Numbered from the stretch's first letter, positions 1 to 10,550 are shown. The stretch is DNA of 64,000 bases from Spodoptera frugiperda (GCF_023101765.2 NC_064228.1:8481501-8545500); one strand, 5' to 3'. Notes: generated by a model not told the origin, from the sequence alone. Numbers and translations: made by a program.

Positions 1-90
1 CAAGCCATGAACACCAGTATAAACTGACCGTCGAATGTGCGGAAAGATTATACAAAGCTAGTCCACGATAAACTGGCTTTGTATAGCTCG
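1..90 (+). repeat. Palindromic ~90-bp repeat, copy 1 (cut by window edge)
   Basis: It reads ACCAGTATAAACTGACCGTC at one end and an imperfect inverse (GATAAACTGGCTTTGTATAG) at the other. The same unit recurs near 39425, 43625 and 63060, twice in each orientation. The terminal inverted repeats and small size suggest a MITE; the superfamily is not evident. Confidence 0.6.
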
Positions 91-702
91 ATTTAAAAAC
101 AAGTCTGATTCCAAGCAAATGCATTTCATGCGAAATCTAAACTGTATTTATTATACGATATTTGCTAATCATTCAGTAAAGAGATAATCATTGTAAACAC
201 GCTTATCATGCGCTGATAACGTTCAATACATTCTCACTCGATCATTTCACGTCAATAGTGGCACACGAATACATAAAAAACCTTATTTTTTACGTAACAA
301 AAGTGAAATAAATCTGTGTCAGTTTCAACACAAAAAATGTAAAAAATACCCTTATTTTTCATGTAATAAAAGTGATATTACTGAATCAAAAATTGTGCTC
401 AAGAAGTGATTTTATTACATTACAATTTGCTTCAAATTAATGAGTCATTATAAGGCAAACATCAATTTTTCCTGCCAACTGTTTATTTATAGTCAGTCTC
501 CGTTAGTATTAGGAAGTGTTTGTGTTAACAAATTGTTAATTAAATGGTGAACATGTTAGAAATCACTGAAGTTGAAGCGTTAGAAGTGAGGAGGAAATGG
601 TGGCAGTCGCCTAAATCGAAATATAAGAAGAAATTGAAGAGTACTAAGTGAGTTTTGTTTTACTATCCTTGACTTGGAGCTTAGAGAGAACTTGTGTAAA
701 AC
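91..702. other. AT-rich stretch, no gene seen
   Basis: No long open frame, RNA gene or strong splice-site pair was found. A variant of one segment (ATAAAAAACCTTATTTTTTACGTAA) occurs twice at about 270-300 and 335-370, so there is a weak local duplication. Confidence 0.4.
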
Positions 703-776
703 AGCATGGGTTACCGGGGTCCGGCTCGAAGCAGGAGTAGGAACGGTGTGGTTTTTTGCCAATTAGAGTCTTGCTA
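703..776 (+). repeat. GC-rich interspersed repeat (GGGTTACCGGGG family), fragment
   Basis: It carries GGGTTACCGGGG, GGCTCGAAGCAGGAGTAGGAA and GGTGTGGTTTTTT, the core of a repeat found eight times in the window. The best copy is at 31337-31485. Class unknown. Confidence 0.6.
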
Positions 777-1761
777 GGAGGAGTAAACAAAGGGCTTAGG
801 GTATTTACTGTGTATGACCTAAGTCTGTAATATAGGGAAATAGGTTCATGATTGACGTATTGTCAGTATGTCGTGGCAATATATGTATTTAGCTATTGTC
901 AGATAAATAGCGGAGGGACTGAACTGAAGTAAATAAATATGGGGTGCAGTCATCTACTTAAAATCTTTATATAAAACCCTAAATCATTTCTATTTGACCT
1001 TTATCCACTTTGTTGGTTTAATTAATAAATAAAGAGTATGTTTATCTATGAACTATTTAATTACAAATTAATTTACTTTAATTATTGCGATTAAAACGTG
1101 ACTTTACTGATTATTGATACATACAGCGCTCAGTACCTATACTTGTTACTTAGTCTTTAATACATAACCTCATGCCTGTCTAGCATGGGGGTGGGAAGAG
1201 ACAATGGAACGCCAATTGCCACGAATCTCAAAATCCTTTACCAACAGGTACCGACAGGTAGAAAATTTTGAGATATTATATTCATATCTGCCTAGTATAT
1301 TTCGTATCGTAATTTTTTCTTTATGAATCGTAACTGATTTTACACTGCGATCACAAATCCACCTGCTAAGTAATTATGTTGTAATATTAATGGCAATACC
1401 ATTTATATAGAGGAGGTCCATATGTTTATATGCCACGTTGCTGTTAAATGTTGATCATAAACGCTTTGTGTCAACTGAATGGTTTTCTCCATATTTAGTT
1501 CATTATTTTATACGGAATGTTTATGAGAAGATACTGCACTTTTATGTGTTTTAAATAAAATGTGACGTTCGTTTTGATTTTGTTTTCGGCCAATGCTGTT
1601 GTTCGCCAGCTATTGTAATAATTAATTAATGAATCTGATGAAGACATTTTTTTCAACAGTTGTAAGTTAGTTTTTATATTAATTTTCCTATATTTTTATG
1701 ATTCGTATGTATAATTTTAGTTTTTATATTGTAAATATTTTAGTCATAGTTCTTATTATTC
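777..1761. other. AT-rich stretch, no gene seen
   Basis: No coding evidence. The only structure noticed is a 10-bp inverted repeat (ATCTCAAAAT at 1226, ATTTTGAGAT at 1263) enclosing a direct repeat of ACAGGTA. Confidence 0.4.
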
Positions 1762-1830
1762 AAAGTCAAACCAATCATTTATTCCAATTAAACCATAAAT
1801 AGGTACTATTGAAATGTCAACAAATAAATA
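1762..1830 (-). repeat. LINE 3'-end fragment
   Basis: CAAAGTCAAA..CATTTATTCCAATTA..AAATAGGTAC..TGAAATGTCAA matches the 3' terminus of the LINE at 41911-43422, in the same (minus) orientation. It is a short 5'-truncated relic. Confidence 0.5.
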
Positions 1831-2494
1831 ATAGTCTTTCGGTCTGTCCATATTATAAGTTTGAATAATTTTAGTGCAATAATGCGATTCACTATTGTAT
1901 TACCTCAGTAAATTACAAATTAAATTACAGTCAAACAATATATAATGTGCATAATTTCCTAGTATTAGGGAACATATGTGTGCAAATTGAATATCATTGC
2001 TACTAATTGTTATTGAGGAAAGTATAGCAATTATTAATAATATCGGTAGAACACAACGTGTATTAAATATGGACACGTAATAATTAGCATTGTACAATAT
2101 GAGTTCAGGTTATAGTATCTTTATTAAATGTAATATTAGTTTCTTTGGTCAAGGGCTGATTTTTCCAACGCCAGATAACTTTATCGGAGGAATTATTTTG
2201 AGTTTTTGACAATCGTAGGAAATTAAGTCTGACGTCAATTTTATTATATGAATAAAAGTTATCTGTTGATTAAAAAAGAAATTGACAGTAAAATAAAATC
2301 GATTCGTAACTGGAACAAACAGACGTGTATCGTTTGCATGTAAAAAGCGATTATTTCAATATTACAATTAACATTCCAATTTTATTTATTAGTCTAGATT
2401 CTCTCACATTATCCTCTATTTCATTGTCTGGACTTTAAAAGAGACTATGACCTCTGAGTTTGTTTCGGCATTTCTTCTCAGAGTAGTCGGATAG
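1831..2494. other. AT-rich stretch, no gene seen
   Basis: A 65-codon hydrophobic open frame on the minus strand (1900-2097) has no coding signature. A TGACGTCA octamer lies at 2230-2237. Nothing else is supported. Confidence 0.35.
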
Positions 2495-2600
2495 GAAATG
2501 CCGGCCTCATCCAGCTATTTGAAATATTGACGTGTAAAAGTGTTATTTTATTACTTAGCTTACTTACAGAAATAAATATTATTTATCATTGATATTAGTC
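2495..2600 (+). repeat. Interspersed repeat (GCCGGCCTCATC family)
   Basis: Shares GCCGGCCTCATC, GACGTGTAAAAGTGTTATTT and ACAGAAATAAATATTATTTA with 27990-28090. The A-rich end suggests the 3' terminus of a non-LTR element. Confidence 0.5.
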
Positions 2601-2644
2601 TAGTCACTGTCTAGATATAATTTGGTTATGTATATACTTTCTTG

Positions 2645-2951
2645 GACTGCCTCGTTGGTTGAGTGTTCGCAAGTGCGACTGCCGAACAAGAGGTCTCGGG
2701 TTCGATTCTCGGGTCGGGTAAAGTATTACTGGGCTTTTATCGGATTTTCGAAAATTTCTCGGTAGTAGCACGGAGTCTGGAATTGTGTCCAGGATATGGC
2801 AATAGGCTCACCCCCTATTACATTGGACTTATAACACAAAATGGTGAAAAGTGGGTGTACATTGTATAGCGACATTACGTGCCGTAATGTGCATGTGCAC
2901 CTCTGCCTACCCCTTCGGGGATAAAAGGCGTGACGTTGTGTGTGTGTGTTA
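2645..2951 (+). mobile_element. tRNA-derived SINE, near full length
   Basis: The 5' part resembles a tRNA, with an A-box-like TGGTTGAGTG at about 2656 and a clear B box (GGTTCGATTC) at about 2699, which would form an internal RNA polymerase III promoter. The body continues through CACCCCCTATTACATTGG and CTACCCCTTCGGGGATAAAA and ends in a (GT)n run. Partial copies occur at 20890, 23680, 49786, 56303 and 57203. The (GT)n tail ends about 33 bases before the splice acceptor of the C1 exon. Confidence 0.85.
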
Positions 2952-2983
2952 TATACTTTCTTATAACGTAATATGTTCCCCAG

Positions 2984-3336
2984 GCCCGCGTCAGTAGCAG
3001 CAGCCGCAGGCGGGGCGCGGGCCGCATTCCTGCAGCGCGACAAGCTGTACAAACAGCGGCTGAAGCAGCTGGGCAAGGCGCAGGCCGGGGTGGTGGTCCG
3101 CGGGCACCACCTGGCGGCGCAGGCGCTGACGGCGGTGGCGCACTGCCACCAGTGCGGGCTGCTCATCGCGGGCGTGGCGCCGCAGGCCTACGTGTGCAGC
3201 GACTGCCAGCTGCGGGTGCACCGCGCCTGCGCGCGCCACGTGGACGAGGCCTGCTGCCTCGACCACCAGCCCGACTCGCACAACAACAGGATCTCCCGGT
3301 TCATGGAGCGGATACATGCTAATAATCAGCCTAATA
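2984..3336 (+). CDS. Internal exon encoding a C1 zinc-finger domain (RhoGEF2-like protein)
   Basis: The exon runs from acceptor TTCCCCAG to donor GTACGT. It is GC-rich, unlike its surroundings, and open throughout. It encodes about 117 residues: a basic, possibly helical stretch (FLQRDKLYKQRLKQLGKAQ) followed by a complete C1 pattern, H-x12-C-x2-C-x13-C-x2-C-x4-H-x2-C-x7-C, running from GHHLAAQ to EACC. C1 domains bind two zinc ions and in some families diacylglycerol. The tail ISRFMERIH follows. Insect RhoGEF2, which activates Rho1, carries a C1 domain before its DH-PH catalytic module; that is my preferred family. GEF-H1-, PKC- or Unc13-type proteins are alternatives. The exon starts by completing a codon (one base) and ends in phase 1, matching the next exon. 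No start codon is inferred, since this is an internal exon. The C1 assignment is firm and the family is inferred. Confidence 0.85.
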
Positions 3337-3999
3337 GTACGTTTCTAAGTTTTTATAATCATCATCGTCATCAGCCGATAGATATCCACTGCTGAATAAA
3401 AGTCACCCCCTTAGTCCCTTAGTTTTTATAATAGACATACTAAATAACTAAAAATCACAGTTTACTCAATAATTATTAATAGAGAAAAGCTCTACTGGTT
3501 TCGAGTCACAGAGGGACTCTTCATCATGACGCCATGGCGATTTTTAGTTAATTTAGTTTCAAGTTTTTCTTTGATTAGTTTTAAGTGTAATTGTAACACA
3601 GAAGCAGGTAATATAGATGGAGTCTAAAATGTTAGTCAGTTTGTGGCGATAAATTCGGTTCCATTAAAATATAAGAAAACAAATTAGAATTACATTTAAC
3701 GAAAAATCTCCCAATAACAGATTATTTTAAAGATGTACTGCACTTATGCCTATTTTAAGGTAGCTGTATCGCTACGAAAGACCTACATTTGATAGGTTAG
3801 TTACTATGATTATATAGTTTAATCGCATTTTTACATGATACATCACTACCCACGTCATCTGTCAAAGTCATAGGTGTCATGTCATGTCACCTACAATTCT
3901 TTCTGTCGTCTGTTTCCAATGTGTTCCAAACTCCTGATGATATCTTTAAATCCTAAAATGTTCTGTTTATGTGGAAACTAATTGTAACGCTTTTTACAG
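3337..3999 (+). other. Intron between the C1 exon and the next exon
   Basis: It begins GTACGT and ends TTTTTACAG. It contains a repeat at 3476-3540 and otherwise AT-rich sequence. The phase (1) agrees on both sides. Confidence 0.75.
3476..3540 (+). repeat. Interspersed repeat (GAGTCACAGAGGGACTCT family)
   Basis: AGAAAAGCTCTACTGG..TCGAGTCACAGAGGGACTCT recurs almost unchanged at 37890-37950. Only two copies are present, so its boundaries are unclear. Confidence 0.6.
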
Positions 4000-4059
4000 A
4001 TGTAGACACAAATGACAAGAAATCTAAGAAGACAGCGGCGACGACGCATTTTCTCAACA
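4000..4059 (+). CDS. Second exon of the C1 protein gene (20 codons)
   Basis: The acceptor is TTTTTACAG and the donor GTGAGTG. The 60-nt exon keeps the phase-1 frame of the C1 exon and reads NVDTNDKKSKKTAATTHFLN, a lysine- and threonine-rich linker with no recognised domain. The length is a multiple of three, so it could be skipped without a frameshift. Support comes from matching phases with both neighbours and consensus splice sites. Confidence 0.75.
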
Positions 4060-4364
4060 GTGAGTGTTTTTCTTTATCACACAGAGATTATTATAGCTCT
4101 AGAAACACCTAAACTGGGTATTAAAGTAGTTTTCTTCATCATTCAGTAAATTATTTATTTATTAGTAGAAAAAAAATTACAGCTTAATCCAATACATTAT
4201 ACAGTTAATGAATGAATTACTGGATTAATGATCGATAAAGTAATAAATCAGTGTAATTAGTCGATCGATATAAAGGTTGTATCTGTACGTAGTGTACGTG
4301 TACTGCCGATTGTCTGCCCCAATAACACTATTTATGACCTAGAGAGTTTTTAATGGTATGAGCC

Positions 4365-4500
4365 GGTAAACGAGTAGACATATATCACTTGATGGTAAAC
4401 AATCGCCACTGCCCATGGACACTCGAAACACCAGACGCTTTACAAGTGCATTGCATTTTGGGGGTTAGAAATTGTAGAGGTTGTTGGGGAATCGGGGATT
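4365..4500 (-). repeat. Interspersed repeat (GGCGGCGATTGCTTACCATC family)
   Basis: In reverse it reads as a degenerate form of a unit also seen at 33681, 48690, 55120 and 56440: CCCCAAAA, then TCGAGTGTCCATGGGCAGTGG, then ACCATCAAGTGATAT. It lies in the intron upstream of the third C1-gene exon. Confidence 0.55.
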
Positions 4501-4610
4501 AGAAATATTGGGGAGGGGAGTAATTGGGAGGTGTGTAGTGTTCTTTGCCTACATCATGACTGAGGTGTAATCATTGAATTATAATGTAACTTTTTTATTT
4601 GTTCTCCCAG

Positions 4611-4676
4611 TGGAAAGAAGTGTACGGAAAACAGAGGATGACCTGCCCTGGGACCAAACGCTGACTCCCATCATCG
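4611..4676 (+). CDS. Third exon of the C1 protein gene (22 codons)
   Basis: The acceptor is TTCTCCCAG after a good pyrimidine tract, and the donor is GTGAGTC. In the shared frame it reads MERSVRKTEDDLPWDQ followed by TLTPII. It is acidic and leaves in phase 1. In a RhoGEF2-like protein this would be linker between C1 and the DH domain; no DH sequence follows within sight. The three exons together encode about 160 residues without a stop. Confidence 0.75.
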
Positions 4677-5118
4677 GTGAGTCCATTTCTATAATGATTT
4701 GATGATGATTATGTATTCTTTATAATAAATACTTATTTACTGAGGAAAATTGGGAATTAAAATTTTTAACTTCACAAAGAAATTTTTCAATGTTTTTGAA
4801 TACAATATGTAGATATTGCCAAGTAAGATAATAATTTTAATTATATATCTTTGTTCTTTAAATAATGCTTTTTAAATTGGCGTACAATATTTCTTAGTAA
4901 GTATGTATTTATTTACTATTTGAACCATCAACAAACAGGGACTTATTGCAGGTTGCAGTTTCTTTTCGATTGCTTCGTATTTCAGGAATATTAAAACAAC
5001 TAAATGAAAATATAATTTTTTGATTACATATTTGAATGTTAATTTATAATAGTTATTGAACACGGTTTGGTGATTGCGATCTATAAAGTGTGTAGAAAAT
5101 TAAAAAGTATTAATTAAA
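4677..5118 (+). other. Start of a long intron downstream of the third C1-gene exon
   Basis: AT-rich sequence up to the BEL element, with no exon candidates. The 63-codon minus-strand frame at 4872-5063 has no coding signature. Confidence 0.5.
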
Positions 5119-5123
5119 AAAAG

Positions 5124-5324
5124 TGTAGAGGAATATGAGGTCTTGCAGGAATAAAAGAACTGGAGAAATACTCAAACAATGGAGATATATAATTTTGGTG
5201 TTAACAGAGCAAATGATGAAGAGCAAGTGACGACATAACGTGCATTAATATGCTTCCTTAAAATTACGAGCCTAAATAGGCCGTTGGAAAGGTTGCTATG
5301 AAGCAACGGCTAGGCGCTTCAACA
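5124..5324 (-). repeat. BEL element 3' LTR
   Basis: 201 bp, bounded by TG and CA. It is near-identical to 10568-10768, with four substitutions noted. An internal hairpin-like GTTGCTATGAAGCAAC is present in both copies. Confidence 0.95.
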
Positions 5325-5360
5325 TGCCCCCGGGCGTTGAAAGCAACGGTTTCAACCAAA

Positions 5361-6827
5361 TTAATCCGTAGACACCGGCAGCGGGCAGATCCTGTTAAAT
5401 GCGCGTCGAACGACTCCGGTGGAGGTCTTTATGTCAGCTACTCGAGCGATGCCATCCTTCCCTGGGTAGACAGCCACAATCCGTCCCAAGCTCCACTTCA
5501 AAGGAGGAAGGTTATCTTCCTTTATCACGACCAATGTGTTCACCCGTAATGCATCCTTCGAGGAACGCCACTTGGTCCGCAGCTGTAATTCTGCAATGTA
5601 CTCTTTGCTCCATCTATGCCAGAAATGCTGACGCAGCTGCTCAATGCGTTGAAAGCGAGATAGGCGGTTGGCAGAGCAATCGCTGAAGTCAGGTTGCCTT
5701 AGGGAAGTGAGAGGTCGCCCAACAAGAAAATGTCCTGGCGTGAGCGGACTGTAATCGGCATGATCGGAAGATAATGGCGTCAGTGGACGAGAATTCAAGA
5801 CGGCTTCAATTTTAGTTAATGCGGTGTAAAGCTCTTCAAATGTCAAATTACAATTTCCCAACACTCGATTAAGGTGGTACTTTGTTGACTTTACACCTGC
5901 CTCCCAGAGTCCTCCGAAATGTGGGGTATACGCGGGTATAAAATGGAATCTGATTCCATCTTTCGCTGCATCCTCACTCAATGACGAACTAGTCGATTTT
6001 AAAAACTTGGATAGTTCGTTGTATGCACTGACAAATGAGGTACCGTTGTCGGAAAAGATATCAACGGGTTTTCCTCTACGAGCAATAAATCGATGCAAAG
6101 CCAGTAAGTAACTTTTACCAGTTAAGTCACCAACAAGTTCCAAATGAATGGCTTTAGTAGTAAAACATATAAAAATGGCAATGTACACCTTTACCAGCTT
6201 GCATCCACGGCCTTGACGACTGGCACACAAGATAGGGCCGGCGTAATCAACGCCCGTACTCTCGAAGGGATAACCTGGACGAAGCCGTTCTTGCGGTAAG
6301 TTACCCATAATAGGTGCGACCACCTTACCCTTCATGCGCCGACACAGAACGCACTTATGATAACAAGCCTTCGCCAAGTTGCGGCCCCCTATCGGCCAAT
6401 AAGATTCCCTAATCGATGCTAATAATAATTGTGGGCCAGCGTGCATAAGCCTTTTATGCTCAAAATAAAATAATAATTTAGTAAATTGATGAGTGGACTG
6501 TAATAAACAAGGATGTTTTTTATTATATAAAAATTCAGAATTATCGAGACGTCCTCCTGCTCGCATTATATTTTTGTCATCTAAATAAACATTAAATTTT
6601 AAAAGGACGCTCTTCTGAGGTAAGTTTCTTTTATTTAAAAGTAGTTTATACTCGGGAAATGATTCGTACCTACGAATGACAACAGTGAGTGCATCTTCCA
6701 ACTCATCCTGTGTCAAATAATTAGTTTTAGGATACTGCTTCTGACATGACTTGATAAATCTTAACGCATAAGCTACAGAGCGTATAAGCCGAGAATAATT
6801 GGAAAACCGGTTAAATTCAATAATCAC
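5361..6827 (-). pseudogene. BEL/Pao integrase with C-terminal DUF5641 region
   Basis: This 488-codon open frame encodes the integrase end of a BEL/Pao polyprotein, which inserts element cDNA into the genome. An HHCC zinc motif is seen (H124, H129, C159, C162 in EHKRLMHAG and KCVLC). The DDE catalytic triad is intact: D194 in GVDYAG, D260 in FSDNGT and E309 in FGGLWEAG. The C-terminal part (HFWHRWSKEYI ... LGRIVAVYPGKDG) matches the DUF5641 tail usual in Pao integrases. The first ~30 residues resemble the spacer after RNase H, so the frame is truncated just downstream of the missing RT/RNase H. The annotated start is not a real initiator, because this domain is normally cleaved from Gag-Pol. 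It is open, but unlikely to be expressed correctly. Confidence 0.9.
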
Positions 6828-6913
6828 CTTTACATTCTAATATTACTGCATTTAACGATATATTAGGTCGAGTCTCCGGTAACGTCTCTGAACATTTGAC
6901 TTGAGTCGGCTAC

Positions 6914-7486
6914 TCAAACCGATCCAGTCGTAAAATCTGATCTAATGTTTTCCAAGTCAGTATTATTGTCAGAAACAGTTTTAGAAAAATTACATTTTAA
7001 ATCACTACATAATAATGAAATAGAATTCTGACTAATTGGACCGGAAACTATCCACCCTAAACTAGTTTCATACAAAACTGGTTTTCCGGTACCTAGCCTT
7101 ATACTTTGTGATCCTAACAAATCCCAAAAGAGATCAGCACCGATGAGAATATCTACCTCAGCGGGCTTGCAAAACGTAGGATCTGCTAAAGTTATATTTA
7201 GCGGAATATTTAATGTCGAGTAATTAACTTCGCGGCACGGAACATTACTTGTAATGTATGGCAAAACAAAACAATTAAGGTCGAAAGTAATACTATCGTC
7301 CATCGATGTCATCCTTACACGACTCAATTTACCTGCGTGTGACGTAACATTATTTATACCAAGTATACATTCGTTCACTTGCGTTGTTGCCAACTTCAAT
7401 TGTCTGCATAACCGGTCTGTGATGAATGACGATGTGCTGCCGCTATCGAGAACCGCGCGAGCGACGTGCACTACACAATTCGACAC
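6914..7486 (-). pseudogene. BEL/Pao retropepsin-like aspartic protease
   Basis: 190 codons. The active-site motif AVLDSGSTSSFIT (D14) and the downstream ILIGADLFWDLL segment are typical of retrotransposon proteases, which cut the polyprotein. The frame has no proper initiator; it would normally continue from gag, but the 851-bp insertion at 7490-8340 cuts it off. After the protease the frame stops (FTTGSV, then stop), where about 1.8 kb of reverse transcriptase and RNase H would be expected. Confidence 0.85.
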
Positions 7487-7489
7487 CCG

Positions 7490-8340
7490 CTAAGTATAAG
7501 TATGTATCTGCCAGATACACGAAATGGTTTTTATTGCATTTTTAGCTTCAACGTACCTGTATCTATCCAATAAAAAAATATCAAAAAAATTGTAACAGCC
7601 GAACATGGTTTTTTTCAGACGCATAAGTATTTATCTGAATTAGCTAGGAAATAAATACAACGTACAAATATGGAAGTTCCAGTTAAATAGTAGTACGCGG
7701 GGGGATCGAGACGCGGGGTGCGGGCATCTGCCGCTCGCTCAGTTCTTCGCGGTAACAGCGAGCGGCACGCGCGAGCGGTGCGTTATATTTTATTAATATA
7801 GTGAACGCTATAAATTCTTAGTATCGTTAAAGCAAAATGCAATTAAAAGGCGACAGAATCTCACCATGTCACCACCAAATGAGATTTATTCGTCACCTAG
7901 ACAAGGTTAGTCCTAATGATAATTATTATGGAATTTTAGCCATTCCCGGTGCATAAGTGTGTATCTACGTAGTTACACATTTATACACTGGATTCAATTT
8001 TAATTGTAAAATGTATCTAGGCACTTAACTACTTATTCCATGGATATCGCGTAAAATATTCGATAAATATTCCATTGAAAAAGTGTGGATGTGGCAGTTA
8101 GAGTATTTTGATACATTCTAAGACCGGAGTAAAATTATCTATGTGTTATAAAACAAAACCATAAACCTTTACAAACAAAATTTCCTTGTAAACATAAACT
8201 GTACTTAATTTTAAACTCAGTTACCAAATTTCAAACCATAAATCCTTAAAATGACAAAGATATGACAATTTATAATTTTTGCAATCTTAAATTCGCTCTC
8301 CTGTAAAATTTAACTTTTTCAGTTACTTACTTATACTTAG
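7490..8340 (+). mobile_element. 851-bp insertion with inverted-repeat ends, nested in the BEL element
   Basis: It separates gag from protease. The + strand begins CTAAGTATAAGTATGTATCTG, and the end, read in reverse, is CTAAGTATAAGTAAGTAACTG. Inverted similarity continues outward (CGACACCCG against CGACACGTC), and no target duplication is obvious. Inside, on the + strand, a GC-rich patch has an arthropod initiator-like TCAGT at 7739. A well-placed ATG at 7866 begins a short exon (MSPPNEIYSSPRQ) ending at an AAG|GTTAGT donor (7905/7906). The layout suggests a deleted DNA transposon that kept its promoter and first exon. Superfamily unknown. Confidence 0.65.
7739..7905 (+). promoter_or_regulatory. 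Putative transposon promoter and first exon within the nested insertion
   Basis: The initiator-like GCTCGCTCAGTTC sits in a GC-rich patch containing GCGAGCGGCACGCG. About 125 bases on, ATG (7866-7868) opens a 13-codon frame ending at a donor-like ACAAG|GTTAGT. No downstream exon was found before the element ends. The promoter assignment rests on motif and layout only. Confidence 0.35.
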
Positions 8341-9447
8341 GACGTGTCGCATTGTGGTCCCGCAGTTTGACCTGTGCAGTGGACAACAACACATCACGCT
8401 GCTTATGATCATGGGATGATGCAATGTTTGCTGACAATGCTACGTTACTCGTGTCCGTGGAAGCAGACGGTACAGATGAAGATGGTGACGAGTTATTTAA
8501 ATTACCGTTAACTGTATTCACCTCAGTGCATTTATTATCGGTGTGAACTAGTGTATTATGCCTGCGCTTGCATAGTTTACAACCTGGTTTTTTACATTTA
8601 TTGGCATAATGACCGGACCGAAAGCAGTTAAAACAAATCTTAAAGGTGGGCAGTAGTTTGAATCGAGCGTCATTGCTGAGTGCGAGAAACTGTGGACAAT
8701 TATTTAACGAATGATCATTGTTACAATTAGGACACACTTTGCGAGACATTTCGTTGTTATTTACACTGTGATTAAGAGACTGTGTAGCTACCATGGATTT
8801 TATCTTAGGACATGATTTATTAGATGTTTGGGAACAATTATTGCGTGATAATTCTAAGGTCTCAATAAGGTCAGCTCGATTACGCAGGAATTTTATGAAA
8901 TCTTCAAACGTTATAGGGCTGTCCTTATCTATCCTACCTTTGCACTCTTCCCACTCGCGATAGGTCTTTTGATCAAGCTTGCGAGTCATAATATAAATCA
9001 ATAACGTGTCCCACTGCTTAACAGGCTCACCTAACGACTCTAATGCTCGCAAGTCTTTATTTATTAAGTCAATTAGAGTTTTTAATGCAACAGAAGACTC
9101 CTTTATGATGCTTTCAATATTAAATAAAGCAGACACATGATTTTGTATGAGTAATCTTTTGTTATCAAACCGATCACATAACAACTGCCATGCCACAGAA
9201 TAATTACTCGAAGAAAACTCAATAGAATTGATAACTACCGCAGCTGACCCTTCAAGAGATGCTCTCAAGTAGTGAAATTTATTAATTTCGTCAATGCTAT
9301 CATTGCAATGAACGAGACTACTAAAGGTGTCACGGAATTCTAGCCAATTCGTATATAAACCGCTGAACTTAGGTAACTGGATTGTTGGCAACTTAACTGG
9401 CTTATGCACATTAGTGTGACTACCCTTTACAATTTTCCATCGACTCA
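8327..9447 (-). pseudogene. BEL/Pao gag, main part with zinc knuckles
   Basis: It encodes the nucleocapsid precursor. The N-terminal portion has the DUF1759-like core (KLPTIQLPKFSG, WLEFRDTFSSLVH, KFHYLRASLEG). Toward the C-terminus are CCHC-type knuckles, CPNCNNDHSLNNC and CFNCFRSGHYANKC, then CKLCKRRHNTLVH. The final residues run into the 851-bp insertion, so the stop codon is supplied by foreign sequence. The true N-terminus lies in another reading frame (9420-9761), so at least one frameshift is present. Confidence 0.87.
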
Positions 9448-9761
9448 TTATCTTTATTATAGTCACTGATAATATTCTGTGCCCTGGACAAGGATTTATA
9501 ATAAAGAGACTCAAAATCAGAACGTTCGGAAAATTGTAATTTAATGTCCTCGACAAGGCATTCCAGACGTAACTGTACCTCATCATACTGCTCATACAAC
9601 GACTCCATCTTGCCTATGCGCAACTGCAGCTCAGCCATGTCACAATTGGTTAGGGTTCTGTCCTTGAGTGAATCCAGAAAGGTAACGAAAGCAGTCAATC
9701 GACCTTTAAAGCTTCCTCGCTTCTTAACTAATTCCCTTTCCTCGGACATACTGGGAGACAA
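9420..9761 (-). pseudogene. BEL/Pao gag N-terminal part, frameshifted from the rest
   Basis: 113 codons beginning MSPSMSEERELVKKRGSFKG and continuing GRLTAFVTFLDSL, typical of BEL gag N-termini, with a predicted helical, coiled region. It ends at a TAG just past NESMENCKG. The adjacent frame carries on as WKIVKGSHTNVHKP, so a single-base indel near 9440 separates the halves. The start ATG suits the usual gag initiation context. Confidence 0.75.
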
Positions 9762-10550
9762 GTGTATTCAACCTGGAATTGATACAGGAATACTATTTTT
9801 AATATGAACAATATCTATATAAGACGTGTCTAAAGGATTTATAATTTGTACAGTTAACAATACTAAGCCAACAACAAAAACAATGTAACATCAATTTAAC
9901 TAACTATGATTTAACGTTCGATAACTTTAAGTTATAGTTAATGATGCAATATGTTCAGTTACCTACAATGTTATGATATAAACCTTTTCTACAAACCAAT
10001 TAACGAAGCAAACAAATTATATTATTGAAAGTACTATTGAAAGTAACTCGATATAACATTAAGTTAATTGAACAAACAATGACTTGCATTAATATCTAAC
10101 ACTCAAAACCAATACGAATAGTTATGTCTAGGTACCTGCTAACATTAAAAATTACTATGTGAATTAGCTACAGTTTTGTATAAATAAAGTTTAAATGATG
10201 TAGCAAATAAGCTAACTATATTATAATAAATATAAATTTAAACTTTTAATGTTACATAAATACTAATCACAATGTAACAAAGTACCAAATGATTTTCAAT
10301 CTAACACAATGCACTAATGTAATATAATACTAATAAATACACTAACCTGTGATATTTCTTAACGATTTAGTTTTATTTATATTACCTGAGTGTTGGGTGA
10401 TGATATTAATAGAATAAATGCAATACACCGCAATTAAATTGCTTGAGTTCAGTCCAATTAATTGTCCCGCAAAAAACCTGCAAGTCACGCCGGCTAATTG
10501 ACGATCCTTAATTATTCCTTTCTTCAATTTTAACCGCTGATCTTCATATA
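9762..10550 (-). other. BEL element leader between primer site and gag
   Basis: About 790 bp of very AT-rich sequence without a convincing frame. This is longer than expected for a BEL leader, so an old insertion is possible, but no repeat borders were seen. Confidence 0.4.

Noticed and set aside
2645..2720. tRNA gene
   Set aside because: Polymerase III boxes are present, but no complete cloverleaf, and the sequence continues into a SINE body.
2726..3317. Long minus-strand frames opposite the C1 exon
   Set aside because: They are shadows of a GC-rich plus-strand exon; the plus frame has the C1 pattern and consensus splice sites.
5298..5686. Plus-strand frames of 83 and 95 codons
   Set aside because: Antisense to the BEL integrase and LTR; no independent support.
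7434..7486. Transib-type ends (CACAAT...) for the nested insertion
   Set aside because: The heptamer-like CACAAT occurs on both sides, but no 5-bp target duplication is present, and the sequence overlaps expected gag and protease codons.
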